Below are positions 43,368-52,032 of a stretch of 64,000 nt of DNA, piece after piece. Source of the stretch: Sphingomonas sp. HITSZ_GF (GTDB lineage: Bacteria; Pseudomonadota; Alphaproteobacteria; Sphingomonadales; Sphingomonadaceae); the NCBI RefSeq assembly GCF_029543155.1, contig NZ_JARQXA010000001.1:558001-622000 (forward strand), written 5' to 3'. The position numbers and the translations under genes were made by a program. The notes under the pieces were generated by a model. The model did no database searches and was not told the DNA's origin. It saw nothing but the letters and a program-made list of their open reading frames with translations. How positions within the stretch are numbered: position 1 is the first letter of the stretch; every line of letters begins with the position of its first letter.

Positions 43368-44332
43368 AGGGCATGCTCCTGCGCGAACGCCGCGGCGGCG
43401 CCGTACAGGCCCGGTTGCGGGTGCGTGATGAGCTTCACCGGTATGGAAGACATCAGGCCCTGGAACCGGCCCTTGGCGACGAACCGCTGGCCGAAGCCCG
43501 ACTGCAACAGATGGTCCTTCAAGCGCAACCCCAGACCGCCGGCAATCACTACGCCCTTGGGGCCGTGGCACAGCGCCAGGTCTCCGGCGACGGCGCCCAG
43601 GCTCAGGCAGAAGCGGTCGAGCGCGGCCACTGCCAGCTCGTCCTTGCCTTCGAGCGCCAGGCTCCAGATCGCCTTGTCGTCGAGCCGGTGGACCGGCTTG
43701 CCCTCCAGCTCGGCCAGCGTTTCGTAGAGCGAGACGATCGCCGGGCCGGCGACCACGCGCTCCTTGGAGACACGCGTATAGGTCTTGCGCAGCCGCTTCA
43801 CGAGCGCATCCTCGATCGGATCGAGCGGTGCGAAGTCGCTATGGCCGCCTTCGGTGGCGATCACGTCATAGCCGGCGCGGTGGCGGAAGACCTGCGCGAC
43901 GCCCAGCCCGGTGCCCGGGCCGCACACGGTGATCGCGCCCTTGTCGGGCAGCGCCGCGTCGGGGCCGCACAGGTGCAGGAAATGCTCGGGGCCCATCTGC
44001 GCCACCGCATGGCCGATCGCCTCGAAATCATTGACCACGGTCCAGGTGTCGGCACCGAGCCGGTCGGGAATCAGCGCGGGACGGATGATCCAGGGATTGT
44101 TGGTCAGCTTGATGATGTCGCCGCCTACCGGCGATGCCACCGCCAGCGCCGCGGCCTTGGGCAGCGGGCGGCCGAGCGCCTCGCCATATGCCTGCCAGGC
44201 GAGCTGGAGGCTGCCATGCTCGGCTACCTTCTGGGTGATCGGCTCGCTGATCGAGACGACGCGGCCATTCGCCACTTCCGCGACGGCAAAACGGGCATGC
44301 GTCCCGCCGATATCGACCGCGACGACTTCCAT
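43364..44332 (-). CDS. glk: Glucokinase
   Basis: ROK-unrelated Glk fold: VVAVDIGGTHARFAVAEV (phosphate loop), LTNNPWIIRP, TVVNDFEAIGHAV with the catalytic Asp, ITVCGPGTGLGVAQV, and ATEGGHSDFAPLD. It phosphorylates glucose with ATP and feeds zwf. AAGGAG lies 6 nt before the ATG at 44332. 322 residues. Coupled to eda. Confidence 0.96.
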   Translation of the reverse strand: MEVVAVDIGGTHARFAVAEVANGRVVSISEPITQKVAEHGSLQLAWQAYGEALGRPLPKAAALAVASPVGGDIIKLTNNPWIIRPALIPDRLGADTWTVVNDFEAIGHAVAQMGPEHFLHLCGPDAALPDKGAITVCGPGTGLGVAQVFRHRAGYDVIATEGGHSDFAPLDPIEDALVKRLRKTYTRVSKERVVAGPAIVSLYETLAELEGKPVHRLDDKAIWSLALEGKDELAVAALDRFCLSLGAVAGDLALCHGPKGVVIAGGLGLRLKDHLLQSGFGQRFVAKGRFQGLMSSIPVKLITHPQPGLYGAAAAFAQEHAL

Positions 44333-44519
44333 GCCTTCTCCTTCACGCCTCTCCAACCGCTGCGCGTCACATATGGCAGCGTTGTCGGCGCCCTTCTCTA
44401 GCTTAGTTGCACGGAAGTAAAGCGGCATCGGCAAATCCGACGGAATGCCTTTTGCGCCGCGTCAAATCGCTCCGGCGATCGCGGGCGTAACCGGGCCTCC
44501 TCAACCAAGGAGACCCAAG

Positions 44520-45188
44520 ATGCGTCGCGCTATTCCCCTCGCACTGGCACTTGCCGCCGGCATCGCCATGCCCGCTCATGCCCAGGAGGAGACCGGCATC
44601 TCGGCCGGGGACGTGCTCGTCCGCCTGCGCGGCATCATGGTCTCGCCCACCGAGAAGGCCGGGCCGATCACCCCGGGCGTGCCCACCGGCTCGGTGAAGG
44701 TCGATGACGGCTACATGCCCGAAGTCGACTTCACCTATATGGCGACCGATCATATCGGCGCCGAGCTGATCCTCTCGACCACCAAGCACAATATCCAGGG
44801 CGCCGGTGCCATCTCGGGCCTGGGCAAGGTCGCCGATACCTGGGCGCTGCCGCCCACGTTGACGCTGCAATATCATTTCGCGCCGAAGAGCCATGTACGG
44901 CCCTATGTCGGCGCCGGCGTCAACTACACGATCTTCTATTCGAGCGACGCGAGCAGCTCGCTCAACAACGCGCTCGGCGCCACCAAGGTGAAGCTCGACG
45001 ACAGCTTCGGTTATGCGCTCCAGGCCGGCGTCGACGTCGACATCACCAGGAAGATCTTCGTCAATCTCGACGTGAAGTTCATCGACATCGACACCACTGC
45101 GCGGCTCACCACCGGCGGCGCGGTGAACAAGGTCAATGTCAGCCTCGATCCGTTCGTGTTCGGCGCCGGCGTGGGCTTCCGCTTCTAG
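44520..45188 (+). CDS. OmpW-family outer membrane protein
   Basis: A signal peptide (MRRAIPLALALAAGIAMPAHA) is followed by an 8-strand barrel: GDVLVRLRGIMVSPTE, PEVDFTYMATDHIGAEL, LPPTLTLQYHF, VRPYVGAGVNYTIFY and a C-terminal GAGVGFRF ending in Phe. OmpW proteins carry small hydrophobic molecules. AAGGAG lies 8 nt upstream. It reads against the Entner-Doudoroff genes and separates edd from glk. Confidence 0.92.
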   Translation: MRRAIPLALALAAGIAMPAHAQEETGISAGDVLVRLRGIMVSPTEKAGPITPGVPTGSVKVDDGYMPEVDFTYMATDHIGAELILSTTKHNIQGAGAISGLGKVADTWALPPTLTLQYHFAPKSHVRPYVGAGVNYTIFYSSDASSSLNNALGATKVKLDDSFGYALQAGVDVDITRKIFVNLDVKFIDIDTTARLTTGGAVNKVNVSLDPFVFGAGVGFRF

Positions 45189-45245
45189 GGGCGGGGCGGC
45201 CTCTGGCGCGCCTTCTTGCCCATTGGGCGCGGAAGAGGCCGAGGG

Positions 45246-45284
45246 CGGCCGGCGGCTTTATCCCAGCCGCCGGCCGTTTTGTTT
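45246..45284 (+). terminator. Intrinsic terminator after the ompW-like gene
   Basis: CGGCCGGCGGCT (45246-45257) pairs perfectly with AGCCGCCGGCCG (45265-45276), followed by TTTTGTTT. It directly abuts the convergent edd stop. Confidence 0.93.
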
Positions 45285-47104
45285 CAGAGCCCGGCCTCGG
45301 CCAGCATCGCCGAGGCGCCCTTTTCGGCCTCGTCGCAGTGATGGCGCAGCATCGCGAACAGCTCGCGGCCGGTGCCGATCGCCGGCGGCGGCGCAGCGAC
45401 ATGCTCGCGCGCATCCCACTCGGCGGCATCGACCAGCGCGGTCAGCTCGCCCGTCTCGGCGCAGAGCCGCACGACGTCGCCGTCGCGCAGCTTGGCGATC
45501 GGCCCGCCGCCCAGCGCCTCGGGACTGAGATGGATCGCGCACGGCACCTTGCCGCTCGCGCCCGACATCCGCCCGTCGGTCACCAGCGCGACCTTGAAGC
45601 CGCGATTCTGCAGTACGCCCAGCGGCGGGGTCAGCTTGTGCAGCTCGGGCATGCCGTTCGCCTTGGGTCCCTGGAAGCGCACCACCACGACCACGTCGCG
45701 CTCCAGCTCGCCCGCCTTGAAGGCGTCCTGCACCTCGGCCTGGTCCTGGAACACGCGGCACGGGGCCTCGATCGTCCAGCGCTCGCGCTCGACCGCGCTC
45801 ACCTTGATGCAGGCGCGGCCCAGATTGCCCTTGAGGATACGGAAGCCGCCCTCGCTCGAGAAGGGATCGGCGGCGGTGCGCACGATGCTGTCGTCGCCGC
45901 TCTGCGCGCCGTGGTCGACCCACACCAGTTCGTCGCCCGCCATCTCGGGCTTGCGGCCGTAATCGGCCATGCCGCCCTTGCCGACGGTCATCGTGTCGCC
46001 GTGCATCAGCCCGGCGCCGAGCAGCTCGCGGATCACGAAGCTCGGCCCGCCGGCATCCTCGAAGCCGTTCACGTCGGCCGAGCCATTGGGATAGACGCGC
46101 GCCAGCAGCGGCACGATGCGCGAGAGACGGTCGAAATCGTCCCAGTCGATCGTGATCCCCGCCGCCCGCGCGAACGCCGGCACGTGGATCAGGTGGTTGG
46201 TCGATCCGCCGGTCGCGAGCAGCACGATCGCCGCGTTCACGATCGCCTTCTCGTCCACCACATGCCCGATCGGGCGATAGTCGTTGCCGTTCCAGCCGAT
46301 GTCCGCCAGCCGGTGCACCGCGGCGCGGGTCAGCTCCTGGCGCAGCTTGGTGCCCGGATTGGCGAAGGCCGCGCCTGGCATGTGCAGGCCCATCGCCTCC
46401 ATCATCATCTGGTTGGAATTGGCGGTGCCGTAGAAGGTGCAGGTGCCCTTGGAATGATAGGCGGCGATCTCGGCGTCGAGCAGCTCGTCGCGGCTCACCT
46501 TGCCCTCCGCATAGAGCTCGCGGATCTTCGCCTTCTCCTTGTTGGCGAGGCCCGAGCGCATCGGCCCGCCCGGCACCATCACCATCGGCAGATGCCCGAA
46601 GCGCAGTGCGCCCATCAGCAGCCCCGGCACGATCTTGTCGCAGATGCCGAGCAGCGCCGCGCCTTCGAAGGTCCGGTGGGAGAGGGCGACCGCCGTGCTC
46701 AGCGCTATCGTGTCGCGGCTGAACAGCGACAGCTCCATGCCCTGATAGCCCTGGGTCACGCCGTCGCACATCGCCGGCACGCCGCCCGCCACCTGCGCGG
46801 TGGCGCCGGCCTCGTGCGCCCAGATCTTCATCTGCTCGGGATAGCGGTAATAGACCGCGTGCGCCGAGAGCATGTCGTTGTACGCGGTGACGATCCCGAT
46901 GTTCATCTTTCGGCCCGATTTGAGCTCGTCGCGCTGCTCGTCGGTGCCGGCATAGGCATGGGCGAGGTTGGCGCAGCCCAGCTTGGGCCGGTCGTTGCCC
47001 GATGCCAGCTCGGCCTCGACCAGCGCGAGATAGGCGCGGCGCCGGGCGCTGGAGCGCTCGATCACGCGATCGGTGACGGCGGCGATTTCGGGGTGGAGGG
47101 TCAT
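45284..47104 (-). CDS. edd: 6-phosphogluconate dehydratase Edd
   Basis: IlvD/Edd family with KLGCANLAH and VPAMCDGVTQGYQGMELSLF supplying cluster-ligand cysteines, GTCTFYGTANSNQMMMEAMG, and the C-terminal TDGRMSGASGKVP. It dehydrates 6-phosphogluconate to KDPG. Its 606 residues are the normal Edd length. Preceded by pgl and zwf in pathway order, interrupted by a REP pair. Confidence 0.97.
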   Translation of the reverse strand: MTLHPEIAAVTDRVIERSSARRRAYLALVEAELASGNDRPKLGCANLAHAYAGTDEQRDELKSGRKMNIGIVTAYNDMLSAHAVYYRYPEQMKIWAHEAGATAQVAGGVPAMCDGVTQGYQGMELSLFSRDTIALSTAVALSHRTFEGAALLGICDKIVPGLLMGALRFGHLPMVMVPGGPMRSGLANKEKAKIRELYAEGKVSRDELLDAEIAAYHSKGTCTFYGTANSNQMMMEAMGLHMPGAAFANPGTKLRQELTRAAVHRLADIGWNGNDYRPIGHVVDEKAIVNAAIVLLATGGSTNHLIHVPAFARAAGITIDWDDFDRLSRIVPLLARVYPNGSADVNGFEDAGGPSFVIRELLGAGLMHGDTMTVGKGGMADYGRKPEMAGDELVWVDHGAQSGDDSIVRTAADPFSSEGGFRILKGNLGRACIKVSAVERERWTIEAPCRVFQDQAEVQDAFKAGELERDVVVVVRFQGPKANGMPELHKLTPPLGVLQNRGFKVALVTDGRMSGASGKVPCAIHLSPEALGGGPIAKLRDGDVVRLCAETGELTALVDAAEWDAREHVAAPPPAIGTGRELFAMLRHHCDEAEKGASAMLAEAGL

Positions 47105-47128
47105 AGTCTCATTCCATTTGCGGTACCT

Positions 47129-47208
47129 GTTCCCCGGCGAAAGCCGGGCCCCAGGGTTTCTCTGCCGGATCGCTCGTGACCCTGGACCCCGGCTTTCGCC
47201 GGGGAACG
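47129..47208. repeat. REP pair (family B, TTCCCCGGCGAAAGCCGGG)
   Basis: GTTCCCCGGCGAAAGCCGGG at 47129 and its reverse complement CCCCGGCTTTCGCCGGGGAA ending near 47207 face each other across about 30 bp. Differs from family A in the outer bases (TTCCCC in place of GTCATCCC). Between edd and pgl. Confidence 0.9.
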
Positions 47209-47220
47209 GCTAACGGGCAA

Positions 47221-47928
47221 TCACGCCGCCCAGTGGATATCCACCGGCAGCTCGACATCGGCGAGCACGCGCCCGACCGGGTAGTTCGACGAGGCGCCCT
47301 GATCGATCGCCGCTTCCAGCACTTCCTTCTTCGCCTCGCCGGTGATCGCGATCATCAGCGCGCGGGCCGAGACGATGGCGGCGCGGCTCAGCGTCACGCG
47401 GGCCACCGGCGCCTCGGGCGGCAGCGGATCGGGCATCACGCCCAGCGCGCGGCGCTCCTTGGGGCCGTTCAGCGCCTCGTCGAAATCGGGGCCCGGGAAG
47501 ATCGAGGCGCAATGCCCGTCGCCGCCCACGCCGAGCAGGCACAGGTCGAGCGGCCAGTGCACGTCCTGGAGCAGCGCGTCGGCCGAGCGGCCCGCCGCCT
47601 TGTAGTCCGGCGCCTTGTCGCTGACGAGCGGGATCACCCGCGCGCCCTTGGGGATGAAGATCTTGCCGATCGCGGTGACGTTCGACAGCGGGTCGCCCAG
47701 CGGGACGATGCGATCGTCGCCCGGAATGATCGTCACGCGCTTCCAGTCGATCTTGGCCTTGGCCAGCTTCTCGTAGATCGGCAGCGGGGTCTTGCCCCCC
47801 GCCAGCGCGATCACTGCGGCGCCGCGCGCATCGATCGCGCTCTCGATGATGAAGCCGATATCGCCCGCGACGGCCTCGGCCATCTCATCGGCGTCCTCAT
47901 AGTCCCACCATTCGATTTCGGTCGTCAT
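47221..47928 (-). CDS. pgl: 6-phosphogluconolactonase
   Basis: NagB-type Pgl: VIALAGGKTPLPIYEKLA, VTIIPGDDRIVPLGDPLSN, LLGVGGDGHCASIFPG and VTLSRAAIVSARALMI. It hydrolyses 6-phosphogluconolactone. ATG 47928 (MTTEIEWWDYED) is chosen; the frame extends to 47967 over the REP-side leader. 235 residues. Lies between zwf and edd. Confidence 0.95.
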   Translation of the reverse strand: MTTEIEWWDYEDADEMAEAVAGDIGFIIESAIDARGAAVIALAGGKTPLPIYEKLAKAKIDWKRVTIIPGDDRIVPLGDPLSNVTAIGKIFIPKGARVIPLVSDKAPDYKAAGRSADALLQDVHWPLDLCLLGVGGDGHCASIFPGPDFDEALNGPKERRALGVMPDPLPPEAPVARVTLSRAAIVSARALMIAITGEAKKEVLEAAIDQGASSNYPVGRVLADVELPVDIHWAA

Positions 47929-47974
47929 GTTCGTTCCTTGCGTTGCAGGTGGGTATTCCTGGCTCAAAAATCAT

Positions 47975-48064
47975 CGTCATGCTGAACTTGTTTCAGCATC
48001 CAAGGCTCCACTCGGGAAGCCGTCGCCGGTGGCGCGTTGGACCCTGAAACAAGTTCAGGGTGAC
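47975..48064. repeat. REP pair (family C, GAACTTGTTTCAG type)
   Basis: CGTCATGCTGAACTTGTTTC at 47975 and a partner with CCTGAAACAAGTTCAGGGTG at about 48042-48062 form an inverted pair with GCTGAAC/GTTCAG cores. Different core from families A and B. Between pgl and zwf. Confidence 0.85.
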
Positions 48065-48080
48065 GGGCTTCCCTAAAATC

Positions 48081-49538
48081 CTACTCGTTCCACGTCACCC
48101 CGTCGCGCTCGGTGAGCGCAACCGAGGCGGACGGGCCCCAGCTGCCCGAGGCATAGGGCTTGGGCTTCACGCTTGCCGTCTTCCAGCCCTCGCGGATCGC
48201 GTCGATCCATTCCCACTGCGCTTCCACTTCATCGCGGCGGACGAACAGCGTGGGGTCGCCTTCGATCAGGTCGAGGAACAGCCGTTCATAGGCGATGCGG
48301 CGACGCGAGCCTGCGAACTCATGCTCGAGGCTGAGGTTCAGCGGCACTTCCTTCAGATGGATGCCGTCGCGGTCAAGGCCAGGCTCCTTGGCCATCACCA
48401 GCAGCTGGATATATTCCTCGGGCTGCAGGCGGATCACCAGCACGTTCGGTTTCAGCGCGCCGCCGCGATCCTCGAAGATCGAGTGCGGCACCGGCTTGAA
48501 GGTGATCACGATCTCGCTGCGACGTTCCGCGAGGCGTTTTCCGGTGCGCAGGTAGAAGGGCACGCCGTGCCAGCGCCAATTGTCGACATGCGCCTTGATC
48601 GCGACGAAGGTCTCGGTGTCCGAGCTCTTTTCCAGGTCGGTGTCGTAGGAGCGGACGATCTCGCCCTTCACCGCGCCGCCGCCATATTGGCCGGTCACGG
48701 TCAGGCTCGGCACGTCGGCGCCCTTGATCGGGCGCAGCGAGCGCAGGACCTTCACCTTCTCGTCGCGTACCGAAGTGCCGTCGAAGCGGGCAGGGGGCTC
48801 CATCGCGATCAGCGCGAGCAGCTGGAGCATGTGGTTCTGCACCATGTCGCGCAGCGCGCCGACATCGTCATAATAGCCCGCACGGCCTTCGAGACCCACC
48901 GTCTCGGAGATGGTGATCTGGACGTTCTCGATGCCCTGCGCATTCCACACCGGCTCGAACAGCGAATTGCCGAAGCGCAGCGCGAGGATGTTCTGCACCG
49001 TCTCCTTGCCGAGATAATGGTCGATCCGGAAGGTGCGATCCTCGGGAAAGGCCTCGGCTACGATGTCGTTGACTTCGCGGCTTGATTGCAGGTCGAAGCC
49101 GAGCGGCTTCTCCAGCCCGATGCGCACGTTCGCGCCGGTCAGCCCCGCCGATTCGAGTCCCTTGATCGTCGGGCCGAACAGCGAGGGCGCGGTCGACAGG
49201 AAGATCGCCAGCCCGCCCGAGATGTCGCCCAGCTTCTCGGCGAGCGCGGCGAAGCCGTCGGTCTTCGATGCGTCGAGCGCCTGGTAGAACAGCCGCTCGA
49301 GGAAGCTTCCGACAGCGCTGTCATCTTTCCTGTCGGCAGGCAGGAATTTTTCGAGCGACTCCCGGGCGAATTCGCGGAAGCCCGCATCGTCATGATCGGA
49401 ACGTGCGGTGCCGGTGATGGTCAGGCCCTGGGGCAGCAAACCGTCGGCGTGGAGGCCATAGAGCGAGGGGAGCAGCATCCGCTGGGAAAGGTCGCCGGTG
49501 GCGCCGAACAACAGCAATTTGCCCGCGGGCTGGCTCAT
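48081..49538 (-). CDS. zwf: Glucose-6-phosphate dehydrogenase
   Basis: LLLFGATGDLSQRMLLPSLY is the NADP site, TFRIDHYLGKETVQN the substrate-binding active site, and PFYLRTGKRLAERRSEIVI the C-terminal signature. It oxidises glucose 6-phosphate to the lactone and opens the Entner-Doudoroff route. 485 residues. First gene of the zwf-pgl-edd direction. Confidence 0.97.
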   Translation of the reverse strand: MSQPAGKLLLFGATGDLSQRMLLPSLYGLHADGLLPQGLTITGTARSDHDDAGFREFARESLEKFLPADRKDDSAVGSFLERLFYQALDASKTDGFAALAEKLGDISGGLAIFLSTAPSLFGPTIKGLESAGLTGANVRIGLEKPLGFDLQSSREVNDIVAEAFPEDRTFRIDHYLGKETVQNILALRFGNSLFEPVWNAQGIENVQITISETVGLEGRAGYYDDVGALRDMVQNHMLQLLALIAMEPPARFDGTSVRDEKVKVLRSLRPIKGADVPSLTVTGQYGGGAVKGEIVRSYDTDLEKSSDTETFVAIKAHVDNWRWHGVPFYLRTGKRLAERRSEIVITFKPVPHSIFEDRGGALKPNVLVIRLQPEEYIQLLVMAKEPGLDRDGIHLKEVPLNLSLEHEFAGSRRRIAYERLFLDLIEGDPTLFVRRDEVEAQWEWIDAIREGWKTASVKPKPYASGSWGPSASVALTERDGVTWNE

Positions 49539-49607
49539 GGATCGCCTCTCTTTTTCGTTTCGGCCCCCGGAGACACCAACGCGCGGGAAAGATCAAGGCC
49601 ACCCTTC

Positions 49608-49689
49608 CGTCATCCCGGCGAAAGCCGGGATCTCGCGCGACTCTATCCCCGCGCCTTCGCACGAGATCCCGGCTTTCGCCGGGATGACG
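49608..49689. repeat. REP pair (family A)
   Basis: CGTCATCCCGGCGAAAGCCG at 49608 and CCGGCTTTCGCCGGGATGAC ending at 49688, inverted across about 23 bp. Lies between argC and zwf, upstream of zwf. Confidence 0.9.
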
Positions 49690-49716
49690 ATCAGGGGCGC
49701 TCGCGGTCTGGGTAAA

Positions 49717-50658
49717 CTAGAGCACCAGCCCCTCGGTCGGATCGAACCCCGCCATCACGTTGAGGTTCTGCACCGCGGCACCCGCCGCGCCCTTGCCGAG
49801 ATTGTCGAGCGTCGCCACCAGCCGCGCCTGGCCGGTCTCGGCGTTGCCGAACACCCGGAGCGACAGCCGGTCGGTGCCCGCGTCTTCCTCGATCGTCACT
49901 GCCGTCACGTCGTTCGGCAGCACCCGCACGATCGGCGAATCCTTGTACGCATCGCGCAGCGCGTTCTCGATCGCTTCCAGCGACGGCCGCCGGGTGAAGG
50001 CATGCAGGGGCAGGGGCACCTCGACCAGCATGCCGCGATAGGTCCGCGCCACTGCCGGCTGGAAGATCGGCGGATGCACGATGCGGGCGTGCTTGGTCAT
50101 CTCGGGCACATGCTTATGGCCAAGGCTCAGGCCGTAGTTGCGGAACGCCGTCTCGGTATAGCCGGCGGCCTTCTTGTCCTCGAACTCGGCGATCATGCTC
50201 TTGCCGCCGCCCGAATAGCCCGAGACCGCGTTGACGGTCAGCGGATGGTCGAGCGGTACCAGCCCGGCGCGAATCAGCGGGCGGACGAGCGCCAGGAAGC
50301 CCGTGGGGTAGCAGCCGGGATTGGAGACGCGCGCTGCTTCCGCGATCTGCGCGGCCTGGCCCGGCTCCAGCTCGGGAAAGCCATAGGTCCACCCATCCGC
50401 CACGCGGTGCGCGCTCGAGGCATCGATCACGCGCACCTTGGGCGCCTTGATCATCTCCACCGCTTCGCGCGCGGCATCGTCGGGCAGGCAGAGGATCACG
50501 AAGTCCGCCGAATTGAGCGCGTCCTCGCGCTTGGCGGCGTTCTTGCGGTCCTTGTCGCTCAGGATGATCTGCTCGATCGCCGGGCGGCCTTCCAGCCGCT
50601 CGCGAATCTCGAGCCCGGTGGTGCCCACGGCACCGTCGATGAAAACCCGAATCGTCAT
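49717..50658 (-). CDS. argC: N-acetyl-gamma-glutamyl-phosphate reductase (short type)
   Basis: FIDGAVGTTGLEIRERL at the NADP site, DFVILCLPDDAAREA, VIDASSAHR, and SNPGCYPTGFLAL with the catalytic Cys. It reduces N-acetylglutamyl phosphate in arginine synthesis. The 313 residues are the short type-2 form. Its ATG overlaps the upstream stop as ATGA, so it is coupled to the SH3-like gene. Confidence 0.95.
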   Translation of the reverse strand: MTIRVFIDGAVGTTGLEIRERLEGRPAIEQIILSDKDRKNAAKREDALNSADFVILCLPDDAAREAVEMIKAPKVRVIDASSAHRVADGWTYGFPELEPGQAAQIAEAARVSNPGCYPTGFLALVRPLIRAGLVPLDHPLTVNAVSGYSGGGKSMIAEFEDKKAAGYTETAFRNYGLSLGHKHVPEMTKHARIVHPPIFQPAVARTYRGMLVEVPLPLHAFTRRPSLEAIENALRDAYKDSPIVRVLPNDVTAVTIEEDAGTDRLSLRVFGNAETGQARLVATLDNLGKGAAGAAVQNLNVMAGFDPTEGLVL

Positions 50659-51038
50659 GCTGCCGGCCGCTCCAGCACGGATGCAGGCAGATAGCCGACC
50701 AGCTGATGCGCCGGGGCGACACCCCAGGCATGATCGCCTGCCAGCTCGAGCACTTCGAAGATCTCGCCCTGCTTGAGCTCGATCAGCACGTCCGAATCGG
50801 GCTGCGGGCTCGCATGGAGCGGCACCTGGGTCTTGATCGCACGTGGCATAGGCGCAGCATAATGGGGTGCGAACACCCGATCCGCCAGACGCACGTCTGC
50901 CAGGTCACGACGAACGGCATCGACCCTGGGATCGATGGCTACCGAACGACCCTTCAGCGAGAAGCGCTTACGCGCTGGCCCTGCGGGCGACTGGTTCGGC
51001 GATGTGCCCCCCAGCGAGGAAATGCCCGAATTCTGCAA
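50655..51038 (-). CDS. SH3-like protein, apparent N-terminal part of an NlpC/P60 hydrolase
   Basis: It contains DPRVDAVRRDLADVRLADRV and FAPHYAAPMPRAIK, the opening of sphingomonad C40 (NlpC/P60) peptidases, then an SH3-like unit ending GVAPAHQLVGYLPASVLE. The catalytic NlpC domain is absent, so this looks like a truncated or reduced form. No ATG is present; TTG 51038 is the furthest start, and the gene overlaps the marR end by up to 71 bp. The stop overlaps argC as ATGA. Confidence 0.65.
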   Translation of the reverse strand: MQNSGISSLGGTSPNQSPAGPARKRFSLKGRSVAIDPRVDAVRRDLADVRLADRVFAPHYAAPMPRAIKTQVPLHASPQPDSDVLIELKQGEIFEVLELAGDHAWGVAPAHQLVGYLPASVLERPAA

Positions 51039-51321
51039 GAAACTCTGCCCCTTCCGCGGTCTTGGCGACGAAGATGTTCCGTTTGTCGGTATCGTCGCGT
51101 TGGCGGCGCAGATAGCCGAGCGTGCCCAGACGATTCAAGGCACGCGTTACAACGGGCTTCGATACATTCAAAGCCCGGGCCAATCCGCGCACGGTGTGGG
51201 GGCCGGGATCCAGATAGACGAGCATCAGCAGTGCCATTTGCCTATTGGTCAGGTCCGGTTCGCCCGATCGCACATAGTCGATCAGCGTGTTCTTCCACGA
51301 AGAAAGCGAGCTGTCGGTCAT
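50968..51321 (-). CDS. MarR-family transcriptional regulator
   Basis: Winged helix with LTNRQMALLMLVYLDPGPHT, VRGLARALNVSKPVVTRALN and LGYLRRQRDDTDKRN for the wing. ATG 51321 (MTDSSLSSWKNTL) is preferred, giving 117 residues; another ATG lies at 51387 and the frame starts at a TTG at 51390. Ligand and target are unknown. It overlaps the SH3-like gene and may regulate that unit. Confidence 0.85.
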   Translation of the reverse strand: MTDSSLSSWKNTLIDYVRSGEPDLTNRQMALLMLVYLDPGPHTVRGLARALNVSKPVVTRALNRLGTLGYLRRQRDDTDKRNIFVAKTAEGAEFLAEFGHFLAGGHIAEPVARRASA

Positions 51322-51527
51322 TGCGTTCACGGCATCTACTCTGTTGTTACGCCCGCGATACGCCGGGCTGTTCGTCTTAACGCGCATCAAGCGATCGGGT
51401 TTCGCTCCGGATGCGAAATGTTACATCTTTGTTGGGCATGCCTTTCAGTTAGGGGCGAGCCGGTGGTTGATCGCGGCGGGCTGCTCCCCTATGTGCCGCC
51501 TTTCTCAAAGAGGTCCGGCGCACTTTC

Positions 51528-51911
51528 ATGTTCACCTTCCTGCTCGTCATCCAGGCAATCATCGCGGCACTGCTCGTGACCGTGATCCTCATGCAGAAGT
51601 CGGAAGGCGGTGGTCTCACGTCGAGCGGCAGCCCGTCGGGCCTGATGTCGGCACGCAGCGCGGCGGACTTCCTGACGCGCACCACGGCGATCCTCGCCGG
51701 GCTGTTCATCGCCATGTCGATCCTGCTCGCCTTCATCGCGGCGAACCGCCACGGCGCGACGATCGATGCCTCGCTGCAGCGCGCCGCCCCAGCGACCGCG
51801 CCGCAGGCGCTGCCGACCTCGGCGCCTCCGGGCGGAGCCTTCGCGCCGACCCAGGGCAACAGCACGGCACCGGCCGCGCAGGGCAACAGCGCGGTCCCGC
51901 TGGCTCAGTAA
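51528..51911 (+). CDS. secG: Preprotein translocase subunit SecG
   Basis: MFTFLLVIQAIIAALLVTVI with LMQKSEGGGLTSSGSPSGLM, then ADFLTRTTAILAGLFIAMSI: two membrane helices around the conserved loop. SecG assists SecYE translocation. The C-terminus has an Ala/Pro/Asn-rich tail common in Sphingomonadales. A GC-rich hairpin without a good U tract follows at about 51933-51953. Confidence 0.95.
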   Translation: MFTFLLVIQAIIAALLVTVILMQKSEGGGLTSSGSPSGLMSARSAADFLTRTTAILAGLFIAMSILLAFIAANRHGATIDASLQRAAPATAPQALPTSAPPGGAFAPTQGNSTAPAAQGNSAVPLAQ

Positions 51912-52032
51912 ATCTGCCGGCTTGAAATTCGCTGGCCCCGGCCTTGCCGGGGCTATCCACAAAAAATTGTGCGCGGTTGCGTGATTCGCACGCTTGCCGC
52001 CGCGCGCCCATTGACGTTAGGCGTTTTCTCCC

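Noticed and set aside
45338-47179. 613-residue open frame opposite edd
   Set aside because: Shadow; edd is full length with conserved motifs.
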